DNA of 64,000 nt from Dawidia cretensis (GCF_018598175.1 NZ_JAHESE010000002.1:124001-188000); one strand, 5' to 3'. Counted from the stretch's first letter, positions 51,516 to 61,090 are shown. Notes: a model not told the origin generated them from the letters alone. A program made the numbers and translations.

Positions 51516-53738
51516 ATGGATGTTCTGGTTATTTGGAGGCTTTTGCTGCGGAGAAAATGGATTTTGATACTGGTGCCGACGGTAGCTGCCTCCATCGCCT
51601 TTTACTACAAGTTCACGGCCGCCCGTGAATTCCGGTCTACCTTGCAACTGGCGACCGGGTTCACCATCAATGAGCAGGTTCGTGTCAGCGACGAGCGCTT
51701 CAGTCTGTACGAAGCGGATGTAAAGTTTAACAACCTGATCGAGTCGATCAACTCGCCGCAGGCCATCGGCCTGCTGTCGTACCGCCTCATGCTGCACGAC
51801 TTGCAAGACCACGCCCCCTTCCGTAGCCCCAAGAACCCGGAAACACTTCGTAACAAAGCATTCCTGGAAATTGCCGAAAAGATATTGCAGGCCAAGGCCG
51901 ATTCCATGACCATGCTTAATGCCAGCAACTCGGATGAGCGCCGCGTGTCCGGCTTGTTGAAAGAGTATGGTTATGATGCCAAGTCGCTGCGGAAAAGCCT
52001 GGCTGTGAAGCGCGTCAACTTTACCGACTTTGTCTCCGTGGAGTATTTGTCGGAAAACCCGCGGCTGTCGGCCTTTATGGTCAACACGCTGGCGGACGAA
52101 TTCCTGCGCTACAACCGCGTTGCCAAAAATGAACGTTCGAACGAGTCGGTGGACTTCTTCAAAGACCTGGTGACGCAGAAAAAAGAAACGCTCGACATTC
52201 TGGGTGAGAAAATGCGCCAGTATAAAGAGGCGAACAACGTATTGAACATCGAGCTGCAAAGCGCGACGAACATCGACCAGATCAGCGATCTGGAAAAACG
52301 TCGCACGGAAGTGGAGTCGGATATCAATCAGTACCGTCTTTCGATCCGCCGTCTCGACAAACAGATCGGGCAGCTGAGCGGCGTTGGTACGACGGAAAAC
52401 CGGGGGAATGACAATCATAAGATCGTACGCCTCAGGAATGCCATCAACGAAATGAATTCGCGCTATATCGCGGGTGGCTCTTCCGACCGAAGGCTGTTGG
52501 ATTCGATCAAGACCTTGCGCGACCAATATAGTGCGATGAGCAGCGCGTCCGCCACCACCAGCAGTGACGCCGGCGTGAGCCCCGCCGCCAAGGTGCGTGA
52601 TCTGCTCGAAAAGAAAGCGGAATATGAAACTTCCCTGGAAGTGTCGGAAGCCAGCCTGGCTTCGCTTACTTCGAAACTGAATGCGCTGCGCTACAATGTG
52701 TCGGGTTTAACCAGCAAGGAGGCAATTCTGGCCGATATTCAACGCGAGATCGATGTTGCCACGCAGGAGTACCGCGAAGCGCAGGAGAAGTATAACCTGG
52801 CACAGAACACGGCGAACGTCGGTAACCCGCTGCGCGTAATTTTGCGCGGCCTGCCGCCGGCGGAACATGAGCCGTCTAAGACAATCGTCGTAACATTGCT
52901 GGCCGGTGTAGCCAGTTTCTTTCTGTGCGCGTTCACCATCATCTTCCTGGAGTTTGTAGACACCCGCGTGAAGTCGCCGTTCTACTTCCAGAAGTCGGTT
53001 AACATGAGCCTGGCGGGTACGCTGAACGTGATCAAGGGCAACACAGACTTTGCCTTCCTGTTCGATAAAAACATTACGGATAACAACCTGCTGACCTTCA
53101 AACAGCTGATCCGCAAGCTGCGCTTTGAGATCGAGCGTCAGAACGCCAAGGTGATCCTGGTGACCAGTATGAAGCAGGGTGAGGGTAAGACCTTTACCAT
53201 TTTAGGCCTGGCATTTTCGCTGAGCCTGATTCAGAAGAAGGTATTGATCATCGATACAAACTTCAAGAACACGGCGCTGACCAAATTGCTGGTGAAATCG
53301 AAATTTAAAAAGTTGAAGGGGGCGAATGGCGTAACGACAGAAGGCGAAGCGAACCAGCTGTTAAGCCATGAGCCGGAAGACGACTTCAGCAAAGAGCGCG
53401 ATTTTATCTCGCACACCAAATACAAAAACATTCACGTGATCGGCAGCCGGGTAGACAATGATTCGCCGTCGGAGATCCTGTCGGGTCGCGACTTCCTGGG
53501 CATGCTTACCGAGCTGAAGATGGTATATGATTATATCTTCCTGGAAGGTGCTGCGATGAATGATTTCCCCGATACAAAAGAGCTGATCGGTTATGCCGAC
53601 AAGGTAGTTGCCGTATTCTCGGCAGAATCTGTGGTGAAACAGCTGGACAAAGAATCCATTGGTTATTTGAATCAGTTCAACGGCAAGGTCGTTGGTGCTG
53701 TGCTTAACCGTGTAGAAGTAAAAGACCTCGACCTGTAA
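51516..53738 (+). CDS. Wzc/GumC-like polysaccharide co-polymerase with divergent kinase domain
   Basis: 740 residues. Two transmembrane helices (about 15-32 and 455-475) flank a long periplasmic coiled-coil domain (Wzz fold). The cytoplasmic part (about 530-740) has a Walker A-like site SMKQGEGKTF and a Walker A' VLIIDTNFKNTALT, which lacks the usual D-x-D/R-x-P. No C-terminal tyrosine cluster is present; the protein ends NRVEVKDLDL. The chain-length-control role is well supported, but tyrosine autokinase activity is doubtful. It is the first gene of the exopolysaccharide operon, 37 bp after the OmpA/PD40 gene. Confidence 0.88.
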   Translation: MDVLVIWRLLLRRKWILILVPTVAASIAFYYKFTAAREFRSTLQLATGFTINEQVRVSDERFSLYEADVKFNNLIESINSPQAIGLLSYRLMLHDLQDHAPFRSPKNPETLRNKAFLEIAEKILQAKADSMTMLNASNSDERRVSGLLKEYGYDAKSLRKSLAVKRVNFTDFVSVEYLSENPRLSAFMVNTLADEFLRYNRVAKNERSNESVDFFKDLVTQKKETLDILGEKMRQYKEANNVLNIELQSATNIDQISDLEKRRTEVESDINQYRLSIRRLDKQIGQLSGVGTTENRGNDNHKIVRLRNAINEMNSRYIAGGSSDRRLLDSIKTLRDQYSAMSSASATTSSDAGVSPAAKVRDLLEKKAEYETSLEVSEASLASLTSKLNALRYNVSGLTSKEAILADIQREIDVATQEYREAQEKYNLAQNTANVGNPLRVILRGLPPAEHEPSKTIVVTLLAGVASFFLCAFTIIFLEFVDTRVKSPFYFQKSVNMSLAGTLNVIKGNTDFAFLFDKNITDNNLLTFKQLIRKLRFEIERQNAKVILVTSMKQGEGKTFTILGLAFSLSLIQKKVLIIDTNFKNTALTKLLVKSKFKKLKGANGVTTEGEANQLLSHEPEDDFSKERDFISHTKYKNIHVIGSRVDNDSPSEILSGRDFLGMLTELKMVYDYIFLEGAAMNDFPDTKELIGYADKVVAVFSAESVVKQLDKESIGYLNQFNGKVVGAVLNRVEVKDLDL

Positions 53739-53753
53739 CCCCTAATCAATCCC

Positions 53754-54518
53754 ATGGATTCGCGCGAATCGATTCTCCGGCAGTCAAAAGTTAAGCGAGT
53801 ATTACAGTATATTGAAAAGTTCGGCTTTTTTACCGCGATGCGGCTGGTGCTCTCCCTGAAAATGGGAAAGGGTCAGACGACCTTCAAATATGGTAAGAAC
53901 GTGTTGTATATACGCAAAGGCACGTCCGACGTGCAGGCGTTCGAGCAGATCTTTCTGCTGGACGATTACGATATTAACATCCAGAATTTATCACCGCGGC
54001 TGATCGTCGATGCCGGTGCCAACGTGGGCTATGCGTCGCTTTACTTCGCGAACAAATATCCCGAGGCTACGATCGTGGCGGTAGAGCCCGAGTCGCAGAA
54101 CTATAAGTGGCTTTGCCAGAACACGGCGGGCTATCCCAACATCAAGGCTGTAAAGTCAGCCGTGTGGAATGAAGACACGTATCTGCGTGTGGTGGACCAG
54201 GGCCTGGGCTCGTGGGGTTTTACGGTGGAGTCGTGCGGGCCGAATGATTCGGGTGCTTTTAAGGCGACGTCTATCGGCACATTGTTGAGCGACACGGGCA
54301 AGACCCGCATAGACATCCTGAAGATGGATATCGAAGGCGCGGAAAAGGAAGTGTTCACGACGAACTATCAGCAGTGGTTGCCAAACGTGAGCGTCATGAT
54401 CGTTGAGCTGCACGACCGGATCAAGGCCGGAACCTCGGACGTTTTTTACAAGGCGATCGAGGGGCAGAATTTCTCCATCCAGGAGAAGGGGGAGAACCTG
54501 ATCTTGTCGAAGCGTTAA
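53754..54518 (+). CDS. FkbM-family SAM-dependent methyltransferase
   Basis: 254 residues. FkbM hallmarks are LIVDAGANVGYASLYFANKY (SAM-binding Gly loop), IVAVEPESQNYKWLCQN, and ILKMDIEGAEKEVF. Members O-methylate sugars or other small molecules; in this operon the target is probably an exopolysaccharide sugar. It starts 15 bp after the Wzc-like gene. Confidence 0.93.
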   Translation: MDSRESILRQSKVKRVLQYIEKFGFFTAMRLVLSLKMGKGQTTFKYGKNVLYIRKGTSDVQAFEQIFLLDDYDINIQNLSPRLIVDAGANVGYASLYFANKYPEATIVAVEPESQNYKWLCQNTAGYPNIKAVKSAVWNEDTYLRVVDQGLGSWGFTVESCGPNDSGAFKATSIGTLLSDTGKTRIDILKMDIEGAEKEVFTTNYQQWLPNVSVMIVELHDRIKAGTSDVFYKAIEGQNFSIQEKGENLILSKR

Positions 54519-54539
54519 TTATGAATCCCCACACACGGC

Positions 54540-55895
54540 ATGTCCACACAGGGTAAAGGATATTGGCTCAGGTCAGGAGCATACACCATCATGCAGCGTT
54601 CCTCTATGCTCCTGTTCGGCGTAGGCAGCTTTATGATCCTGACGCGGATGTTGCCGAAAGACGAGTTCGGGATCTGGTCGCTCTTCCTTTCCATTACAAC
54701 GCTGTTTGAAGTTGCCCGCAACGGGCTGATCCAAAACGCGCTGATCAAATACCTGAATTCAAATGACCATCCCGATCATCCCTCCATCACGGCGGCATCG
54801 GTATACCTCAACATTATTCTTACGCTGATCGGCCTGGTGGCGATCTACTTTCTGGCTGATCTTTCGGCTATGCTGTTTGAAACGGATAAGATCAAGCCGC
54901 TATTTTATGGCTATATGCTGATCTCGGTAATATTGGCGCCGTACTCGCAGTTTGAATTTTTACAGCAGGCCAACTTTCGGTTCCAGGGCATTTTCGTCTC
55001 TACCTTCGTTCGTCAGGGGTTATTCTTTGTTGGCGTGGTGACGGCATTCCTGGTAGGGTGGAAGATCACCTTAACGTACCTGATTCTCGGACAGACGGCT
55101 GCCCTGACAGTGGCCACCGTCGTGTCGTATTTCTTTACACGCGACTACCTGGCCCTGGACTATCGCTACCGTGCGGAGTGGATCTGGAAGCTGTTCCACT
55201 ACGGCAAGTATGTATTCGGTACGAATATCAGCGGGAAGATCTTCAGCAGCATGGACCAGATCCTGCTGGGCAGCATGATCTCGACCAGCTCGGTGGCCGA
55301 TTATAATGCTGCTGTGCGCATTACGATGTTGGTCGATGTGCCGACCAGCTCGGCGGCGCAGGTTGTATTTCCGCAGAGCGCACGCATTGCCAATCAAAAT
55401 GACAAGCATGCCTTGCGCTTGCTGTATGAAAAGTCGGTGGCGGTCATTCTGCTGTTCCTGATCCCGTTTGTGATCGGTATATTTTTGTTTCCCAAGTTGA
55501 TCGTGTACATCATTGCCGGTGGTGCGTATTATGAAACGATTGACATTCTGCGGGTGACGATCCTGTACTCGGTGTTAGTGCCGTTCACGCGGCAGTCCGG
55601 TACGATCTGGGATTCGATGGGATTGCCCCGGTTGAGTTTTTATTTTACGTTGGTCATTGCCCTGCTGAATATCGCCCTGAACTACTGGTTCATTTTGCAA
55701 TTCGGTGTGATTGGTGCCGCTTACGGCACTTTTGCCAGCTACTTTATAGGCTTTGTGGTGACGCTGGTGGTGATGCGCCGGATGCTTGGCGTACGGCTGT
55801 CGGAGATCCTGCGGTATGTGGGATATTATTTCCGGTATAGCATAACCCTGGTTTCGGAACGGATCAACTCAAAACGCATTAGCAAGACCCTCTAA
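54540..55895 (+). CDS. Wzx-type polysaccharide flippase (MATE/MOP superfamily)
   Basis: 451 residues with 12 predicted transmembrane helices and no long loops. The N-terminal segment (SGAYTIMQRSSMLLFGVGSF, then RMLPKDEFGIWSLFLS) matches the polysaccharide biosynthesis flippase pattern. It would move lipid-linked repeat units across the inner membrane. The stop overlaps the next start as TAATG. Confidence 0.92.
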   Translation: MSTQGKGYWLRSGAYTIMQRSSMLLFGVGSFMILTRMLPKDEFGIWSLFLSITTLFEVARNGLIQNALIKYLNSNDHPDHPSITAASVYLNIILTLIGLVAIYFLADLSAMLFETDKIKPLFYGYMLISVILAPYSQFEFLQQANFRFQGIFVSTFVRQGLFFVGVVTAFLVGWKITLTYLILGQTAALTVATVVSYFFTRDYLALDYRYRAEWIWKLFHYGKYVFGTNISGKIFSSMDQILLGSMISTSSVADYNAAVRITMLVDVPTSSAAQVVFPQSARIANQNDKHALRLLYEKSVAVILLFLIPFVIGIFLFPKLIVYIIAGGAYYETIDILRVTILYSVLVPFTRQSGTIWDSMGLPRLSFYFTLVIALLNIALNYWFILQFGVIGAAYGTFASYFIGFVVTLVVMRRMLGVRLSEILRYVGYYFRYSITLVSERINSKRISKTL

Positions 55896-57106
55896 TGATA
55901 ACAGGCAAAGACTTTGTTTTTTTTGGCATGCAGTCGTGGGATACTCCCATTGGCAGCAACTGTAAAAATATTGCCATGGAGGTGGCTCGTCACAACCGGG
56001 TGCTCTATATCAATCGTGCGGCGGACCGCTATTCGTTGTGGCGTGGTGACAAATCCCCCGAGGTGGTCAATCGTCGCCGCGTGATGCGCGGTGAGCTGCC
56101 CGTCATGGAGCAGCTCTCCCCGAACTTCTGGGTGTATACACCGCCCGTTGTACTCGACTCGGTCAACTGGGTGCGCCCGCAAGCGTTGTTTGATGCCTGG
56201 ACGAAGATCAACAATCAACGCCTGGCGCGTTCGATTCAGAAGGCTGTTCAACAAGTAGGCTTTAAGGATTTTTACCTCTTCAATGACAACGATTTTTTGC
56301 GCGGTCCCCATATTCAGGAGGTGTTGAAGCCGGCGGTAACGATCTACTACATCCGCGACTTCTTGCTGGCGCAAGACTACTTCAAGCGGCATGGCGAGCG
56401 TACGGAACCCGCGCTGATGAAGCAAGCCGACGTGGTGGTGGCCAACTCGACCTACCTGGCCAACTATGCGCGTCAATACAACAAACATTCCTACTTCATC
56501 GGGCAGGGCTGCGACCTCTCGGCGTTTTCGCCGGAGGCCGGGTACGCCATTCCCGACGACATAAAACCGCTCCAGCGGCCGATCATTGGCTATGCCGGGG
56601 CGTTGTTAGAATTCCGCCTGGACATTGCCACGATACGCCACCTGGCCGTTAGCCGGCCCGACTGGCACGTGGTGCTGGTTGGTCCCGAAGACGATGCTTT
56701 CCGCCGCAGTGATTTACATGGTCTGCCCAATGTACATTTTCTCGGTGCCAAGCCTTTTGACCAGGTGCCGGCGTATATCAACAGCTTTGACGTCTGCATC
56801 AATCCGCAGGCGCTTAACCTGAACACGGTCGGCAACTATCCGCGCAAGGTAGACGAGTACCTGGCGCTGGGCAAGCCGGTGGTGGCTACGGCCACGGAAG
56901 CCATGGAGCTTTTCGCCGGGCATTCGTATCTGTGTGCTAACAAGGAAGCTTATGTCGGCCAGGTCGAGCGTGCGCTCGCGGAAGACGATGCTGACCGCCA
57001 ACGTGCCCGCCGGGTGTTTGCGTTGGGGCACACCTGGGAGAACAATGTAACAGAATTATATCGCGCCATCGATCTGGCTATACCTGAAGCTGTCTATGCG
57101 AAATAG
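55895..57106 (+). CDS. GT4-like glycosyltransferase
   Basis: 403 residues, GT-B fold. The N-terminal half (KDFVFFGMQSWDTPIGSNCK, RVLYINRAAD) resembles TuaH-type transferases. The C-terminal half has PIIGYAGALLEFRLD, WHVVLVGPEDD, VHFLGAKPFDQVPAYI and the nucleotide-sugar Glu region YPRKVDEYLALGKPVVAT. It likely adds a sugar to the exopolysaccharide repeat unit. ATG overlaps the flippase stop by 1 bp. Confidence 0.92.
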   Translation: MITGKDFVFFGMQSWDTPIGSNCKNIAMEVARHNRVLYINRAADRYSLWRGDKSPEVVNRRRVMRGELPVMEQLSPNFWVYTPPVVLDSVNWVRPQALFDAWTKINNQRLARSIQKAVQQVGFKDFYLFNDNDFLRGPHIQEVLKPAVTIYYIRDFLLAQDYFKRHGERTEPALMKQADVVVANSTYLANYARQYNKHSYFIGQGCDLSAFSPEAGYAIPDDIKPLQRPIIGYAGALLEFRLDIATIRHLAVSRPDWHVVLVGPEDDAFRRSDLHGLPNVHFLGAKPFDQVPAYINSFDVCINPQALNLNTVGNYPRKVDEYLALGKPVVATATEAMELFAGHSYLCANKEAYVGQVERALAEDDADRQRARRVFALGHTWENNVTELYRAIDLAIPEAVYAK

Positions 57107-57233
57107 TATACCGAATACCCCGAACGACAAGAAGGAGGAGCTGTCAAACAACACCAAGCTGCATGCATCGCTGGTGATTGCTTTTATCGCCACGGTCTAT
57201 TTGGCCATGTTTGTAAAGATGTTGTTCCTGTAG
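57096..57233 (+). CDS. Small single-pass membrane protein in the exopolysaccharide operon
   Basis: 45 residues (MRNSIPNTPNDKKEELSNNT followed by a membrane helix LVIAFIATVYLAMFVKMLFL). It overlaps the 3' end of the glycosyltransferase gene by 11 bp in another frame and ends 4 bp before the next ATG, so the spacing leaves no other use for this DNA. The polar, Asn/Lys/Glu-rich N terminus with one C-terminal helix is a typical small-membrane-protein layout. It may be a subunit or regulator of the neighbouring Wzx/Wzy-type machinery; no family is known to me. Confidence 0.65.
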   Translation: MRNSIPNTPNDKKEELSNNTKLHASLVIAFIATVYLAMFVKMLFL

Positions 57234-57237
57234 GCAT

Positions 57238-58716
57238 ATGTTGTTTAAGAAATCGGCCACCGTTCCTAAGAGGAAAGACGCAGGAAGCAGTCACCTGAGA
57301 CCGCTGATCGGCGCGGCCCTGCTTTCCTGTGCTGTTGCCTGGCTCATGGGGCACCTGGATTATAAGCTCAGCTGGGCGTTTGCCGCCGTGTTTGTGGGGC
57401 TGCCGTTCGTGTTCTTTGCCTTTACGTTTCCGCGTTTTGGTTTGATGACGGCGCTGGGCCTGTCGTACTTTATATTCTTCATCAAGCGTCTGGTCTACAA
57501 CTATGAGCTGCCCGTGGGGTTGGTGGTGGAGGTGCTGCTGATCACGTCGGCGGTGGGTGTGCTGGTGCGTTCGTTTTTGCACGACGAGATGCGCCCCGAC
57601 TGGTATAAAAACAGAATTACCGTCATGGTGGTGTTGTGGATTGCGTACCTGCTGTTGCAGGCCGTCAATCCGAACATGACCTCCATGAGTGGCTGGCAGC
57701 TGGCGTTTCGGGGCATCATCAGCTTTATTGCCACGTATTACGTCAGTTTTTACGCCTTCAGCTCGCTGAAGTTCGTGCGCGACTTTACCTGGTTATGGGT
57801 GGGGCTGGCAGCCTTTGCTGCGGCCTACGGTATATACCAGGAAGTGGCCGGCCTGCCGCCGTGGGACTTGAAGTGGGTGACCAGCTCGCCGACGCTGTTT
57901 GCCTTGAACTTTATCCAGGGCAAGTTCCGGAAGTTCTCGATCCTGGGGAACGTGAGCGCGCAGGGTATCTTTATGGCCTATGCCGCGATTTTCTGCCTGA
58001 TTATGATGATGGGGCCGTTCAAGGCCAGGATCCGGATATATATGGCGATTTCCGCCGTGTTAATGCTATTGGCCATGGCCTTCTCGGGAACCCGTACCGC
58101 GTATGCACAGGTGCCCGCAGGCATTGCGCTGTACGTGCTGATGACGATTAACAACCGGCGCACGCTGATGCTGGCCATGGGCGCCATGGCGGTGTTTGTC
58201 TTTATTCTGTTCGGACCGATCTATACGCCGCAGATCATCCGCATCCGGTCGGCGTTTTTCCCAAATGAAGACTCGTCCATGCAGGTGCGCGACAAGAACC
58301 GCAGTCGTATACAACCCTATATCTGGACACACCCCATCGGTGGTGGTATCGGTACCAGCGGCGAGCATGGACGCGAGCACGCGCCGAACCACGAGCTGGC
58401 AGGCTTCCCGCCGGACAGTGGCTACCTGGAAGTCGCGGTGGAGATGGGCTGGATGGGCTTGTTGCTGAACATGGCCGTGAAGTTTGTCATCCTGTTCACG
58501 GGGGTGCACTTCTTCTATCGTTGTAAAGACCCGGAAGTGAAGATTCTATATGCCGCCTATATTTGTAGTTTCTTTTCGATCACGGTGGCGCACTTTGCAC
58601 AGGTGGCGACGGGGCAGCTCCCCAACGGGATGATCTACAATTGTACGTATGTGATCCTGATTAAACTTATTGAATTTGATCGGTCCGATCAATCTTCTTC
58701 CTATTTTAGCAGTTAA
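57238..58716 (+). CDS. O-antigen ligase/polymerase (Wzy_C) family membrane protein
   Basis: 492 residues with about 12 transmembrane helices. The large periplasmic loop near the C terminus has the family motif region NRSRIQPYIWTHPIGGGIGT, then NHELAGFPPDSGYLEVAVEM (H..G.G...H pattern), and an Arg-rich loop AFSGTRTAYAQVPAGIALYV. It probably polymerises exopolysaccharide repeat units. Starts 4 bp after the 45-aa gene. Confidence 0.9.
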   Translation: MLFKKSATVPKRKDAGSSHLRPLIGAALLSCAVAWLMGHLDYKLSWAFAAVFVGLPFVFFAFTFPRFGLMTALGLSYFIFFIKRLVYNYELPVGLVVEVLLITSAVGVLVRSFLHDEMRPDWYKNRITVMVVLWIAYLLLQAVNPNMTSMSGWQLAFRGIISFIATYYVSFYAFSSLKFVRDFTWLWVGLAAFAAAYGIYQEVAGLPPWDLKWVTSSPTLFALNFIQGKFRKFSILGNVSAQGIFMAYAAIFCLIMMMGPFKARIRIYMAISAVLMLLAMAFSGTRTAYAQVPAGIALYVLMTINNRRTLMLAMGAMAVFVFILFGPIYTPQIIRIRSAFFPNEDSSMQVRDKNRSRIQPYIWTHPIGGGIGTSGEHGREHAPNHELAGFPPDSGYLEVAVEMGWMGLLLNMAVKFVILFTGVHFFYRCKDPEVKILYAAYICSFFSITVAHFAQVATGQLPNGMIYNCTYVILIKLIEFDRSDQSSSYFSS

Positions 58717-58733
58717 ATTCAAAATGTCATAGT

Positions 58734-59456
58734 ATGGTAAAACGGTTATTAATCGCGGGGATAATTATAGCACAAGCCGGTGCTTTGTGCCACGCACAAG
58801 GACAGCCACAGAGTACGGTGGATTACAATAAGATCATTGTTCCGGGATCGAGCGCCAGTCTGAATGCAGAAGAGCGGTTGGTGCAGATTGCCTGGCGCAA
58901 CTATCCGGATAACGAAGCGCTGTGGCACGAGCTGGAGGCAGCCGAGGCCGACGTTCGCATTACGCAGTGGGCATGGCTGGATCAGATTTTCATACAAGGC
59001 AACTTAAACGAGTTTACCATCGATCCTGACAAAGCGCCGCAAGGTGGTAACTTCTTTCCCCGCTATAACGTCGGTGTGACGATGCCGCTCGGTAAGTTTA
59101 TAAGCATTCCGAACAACAAGCGCAAAGCGAGAGAGGCTTACCGAATAAAAGAGCTCGACATCAACAAGCAGAAGTTGTTTATCCGCTCGACCATCCTTGG
59201 TCTGTATACTCAATACATGACCATGCTTGAAATTTACAAGATCGAGAAGTCGACCAGCGACGATGCTGATGGTGCGTTCCGCATCGATGAACAGAAATTT
59301 AAAAATGGTGAGATTACCCTGGAGAAGTACAACGCGGCACAGGACTATCGCGGCATCAAGAAAATTCGTGAAATAACTGCCGAAAACGACTACAGGCAAG
59401 TGAAGTTCAAACTGGAAGAGTATCTGGGCATGCGCCTGGAAGATGCCTTGAACTAA
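58734..59456 (+). CDS. Half-length TolC-family outer membrane protein
   Basis: 240 residues. The signal peptide ends near LCHAQG. The remainder resembles the second half of an OEP/TolC protein: AWRNYPDNEALWHELEAAEA, long helices (KREAYRIKELDINKQKL-like region), MPLGKFISIPNNKRKAREAY and a final helix DYRQVKFKLEEYLGMRLEDA. Full TolC proteins are about 450 residues with two such halves; here there is only one, and the frame is intact with its own signal. It may form the export pore as a larger oligomer or serve a structural role. Last gene of the operon. Confidence 0.75.
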   Translation: MVKRLLIAGIIIAQAGALCHAQGQPQSTVDYNKIIVPGSSASLNAEERLVQIAWRNYPDNEALWHELEAAEADVRITQWAWLDQIFIQGNLNEFTIDPDKAPQGGNFFPRYNVGVTMPLGKFISIPNNKRKAREAYRIKELDINKQKLFIRSTILGLYTQYMTMLEIYKIEKSTSDDADGAFRIDEQKFKNGEITLEKYNAAQDYRGIKKIREITAENDYRQVKFKLEEYLGMRLEDALN

Positions 59457-59471
59457 GCAACTTTCCAATCT

Positions 59472-61007
59472 TTATTTCTTCCCTGCGACGGCAGCATTGT
59501 CTTTCCTGCGAAAGACAGTTCTGCCGTCGATTGTTTTTACCTCATCATACTCCCGCGCCAGGTACGGCGCCAGCAAACTGTAGAACGTGTTTTCGGGTAG
59601 TTTACGACTGATTATATACCGCGGCTTTTTATCGAGTATGCTGCGGATCTCATGGGCAGGGTCGATGCCGGATACATGCCGGAAGTGATCATCCAGAAAG
59701 AACGGCGGATAGGGGAACCGCGTTGGAATACGGGCACCGGTTAGATAATAGATCACGGGTTGCGCTCCCGCTACAAAGATATAATCTCCCGCTTGCAGGT
59801 CTTGTTTTACCAGTGCGGCAATCTCAGCCGAAGCGTCGTTCCAATAAGGATTCCCTTCTACCTTACGGAAATAGAGCGTCATGACGGTTTCTTCAACCAC
59901 TGGCAGTACCGTTGTCAGCATGACAAATAGGGTCAGGCAAGCGACGGCAGCGAAGCGTGATGCTTTTTGCAGGTTGCTGTAAAGCGGTGCCCAGACCACA
60001 AAAAAGAGGATACAAAGGGGCGGCAGCGCTTGTAAAAAATAGTGTGCATAGAACTTTTTGGTAAGGGAGATGCTAATAACGTCCAGAAGCAGCCATGCCC
60101 AAAGCACGAGCACGGTCCATTTTTGCGCGTTTGAACGAGTACCGCGCGCAATCCAAAAAAGCGCGGCGACAGCGGAGCCCCACAGTATGAATTGGTCACG
60201 GAACTGCAGGTAGAACTTGCCGGCAGTTTTTACGATCGAGACGTCGCCGTGGGTGCGGTGTTGGACGTTTGCGCTGAGGGTGGCCGTAATCAGGTCTTGT
60301 AAGTGCCCTTGCGCATGGAAGTAGTAGAGTATTGCGGCGTTGGGTAACACAAAGCCGAGCAGGAGCAGGGCGCCGATGCGGAGCGTATTGCGCAGTGCTA
60401 TTGCGAGCGGTACTGTTAGAAATTGAAAGACCGCGATGCCCCCTGCGATGGCCAGGAGGTCAAAGGCCACCAGGTATTTGATCTGAAAAGCAAAGCCCAG
60501 TAACACGCCGCCGATGATTAACAGCCATGGGCGCGAGCGCCAGGTGCCCGTGGCGACATCGACGCAGGCGACAATACACCACACACCGGCGGTAACAAAA
60601 GGGATGAAAAAGATTTCGGTGTTGGCGGCCAGTCCTTGATTGACCAGTGTAAAAACAATGTACAGCAGGCCGGGAGCGTACGCAAACGCGCCACTGTTGG
60701 GGGCTAACCGTTGACAGATGCGGTAGAGGAAATAGGCGGCAAAGGTGACGGCCAGCACGCACAGTACGCGAATGCCGAGCAGCAAGTCGCCGGCGCCGAA
60801 GATCTTACCCAGGAGAAAACACAGGTACACGCCGGGAGGCTTCTGATCCCAGATCTCCACGTATGGAATAGAACCCTGGCTCCAGGCGTCAGCAATAAGC
60901 AAATAGAGGGTTTCGTCCCAATCGATTACGGAATAAAAGAACGAATACGCGCGAAGCAACAGGGTGACCAGCAGGAACGACAGCCAGACGAGTACGTTTT
61001 TTTTCAT
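59472..61007 (-). CDS. GT39/ArnT-like membrane glycosyltransferase
   Basis: 511 residues with about ten transmembrane helices and a C-terminal soluble domain. The first periplasmic loop holds the catalytic acidic motif in YSVIDWDETLYLLIADAWSQ, and EIWDQKPPGVYLCFLLGKIF is conserved in PMT_2-type enzymes. They transfer sugars from polyprenyl phosphate to lipids or proteins in the periplasm. It is convergent with the TolC-like gene (15-bp gap) and divergent from the acyltransferase gene. Confidence 0.9.
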   Translation of the reverse strand: MKKNVLVWLSFLLVTLLLRAYSFFYSVIDWDETLYLLIADAWSQGSIPYVEIWDQKPPGVYLCFLLGKIFGAGDLLLGIRVLCVLAVTFAAYFLYRICQRLAPNSGAFAYAPGLLYIVFTLVNQGLAANTEIFFIPFVTAGVWCIVACVDVATGTWRSRPWLLIIGGVLLGFAFQIKYLVAFDLLAIAGGIAVFQFLTVPLAIALRNTLRIGALLLLGFVLPNAAILYYFHAQGHLQDLITATLSANVQHRTHGDVSIVKTAGKFYLQFRDQFILWGSAVAALFWIARGTRSNAQKWTVLVLWAWLLLDVISISLTKKFYAHYFLQALPPLCILFFVVWAPLYSNLQKASRFAAVACLTLFVMLTTVLPVVEETVMTLYFRKVEGNPYWNDASAEIAALVKQDLQAGDYIFVAGAQPVIYYLTGARIPTRFPYPPFFLDDHFRHVSGIDPAHEIRSILDKKPRYIISRKLPENTFYSLLAPYLAREYDEVKTIDGRTVFRRKDNAAVAGKK

Positions 61008-61090
61008 TCAAATGATTAAAAGGTAAATCTATTGGTTTTACTCGTTAAAATTATACTACTATCTTGCGTAATTGATTCTGTCGTGGTTTT

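Noticed and set aside
52466-52490. TTCCGACCGAAGG in the Wzc-like gene resembling the end of the 174-bp inverted-repeat element
   Set aside because: The match is only about 14 bp, lies within conserved reading frame and has no matching inverted partner; treated as coincidence.
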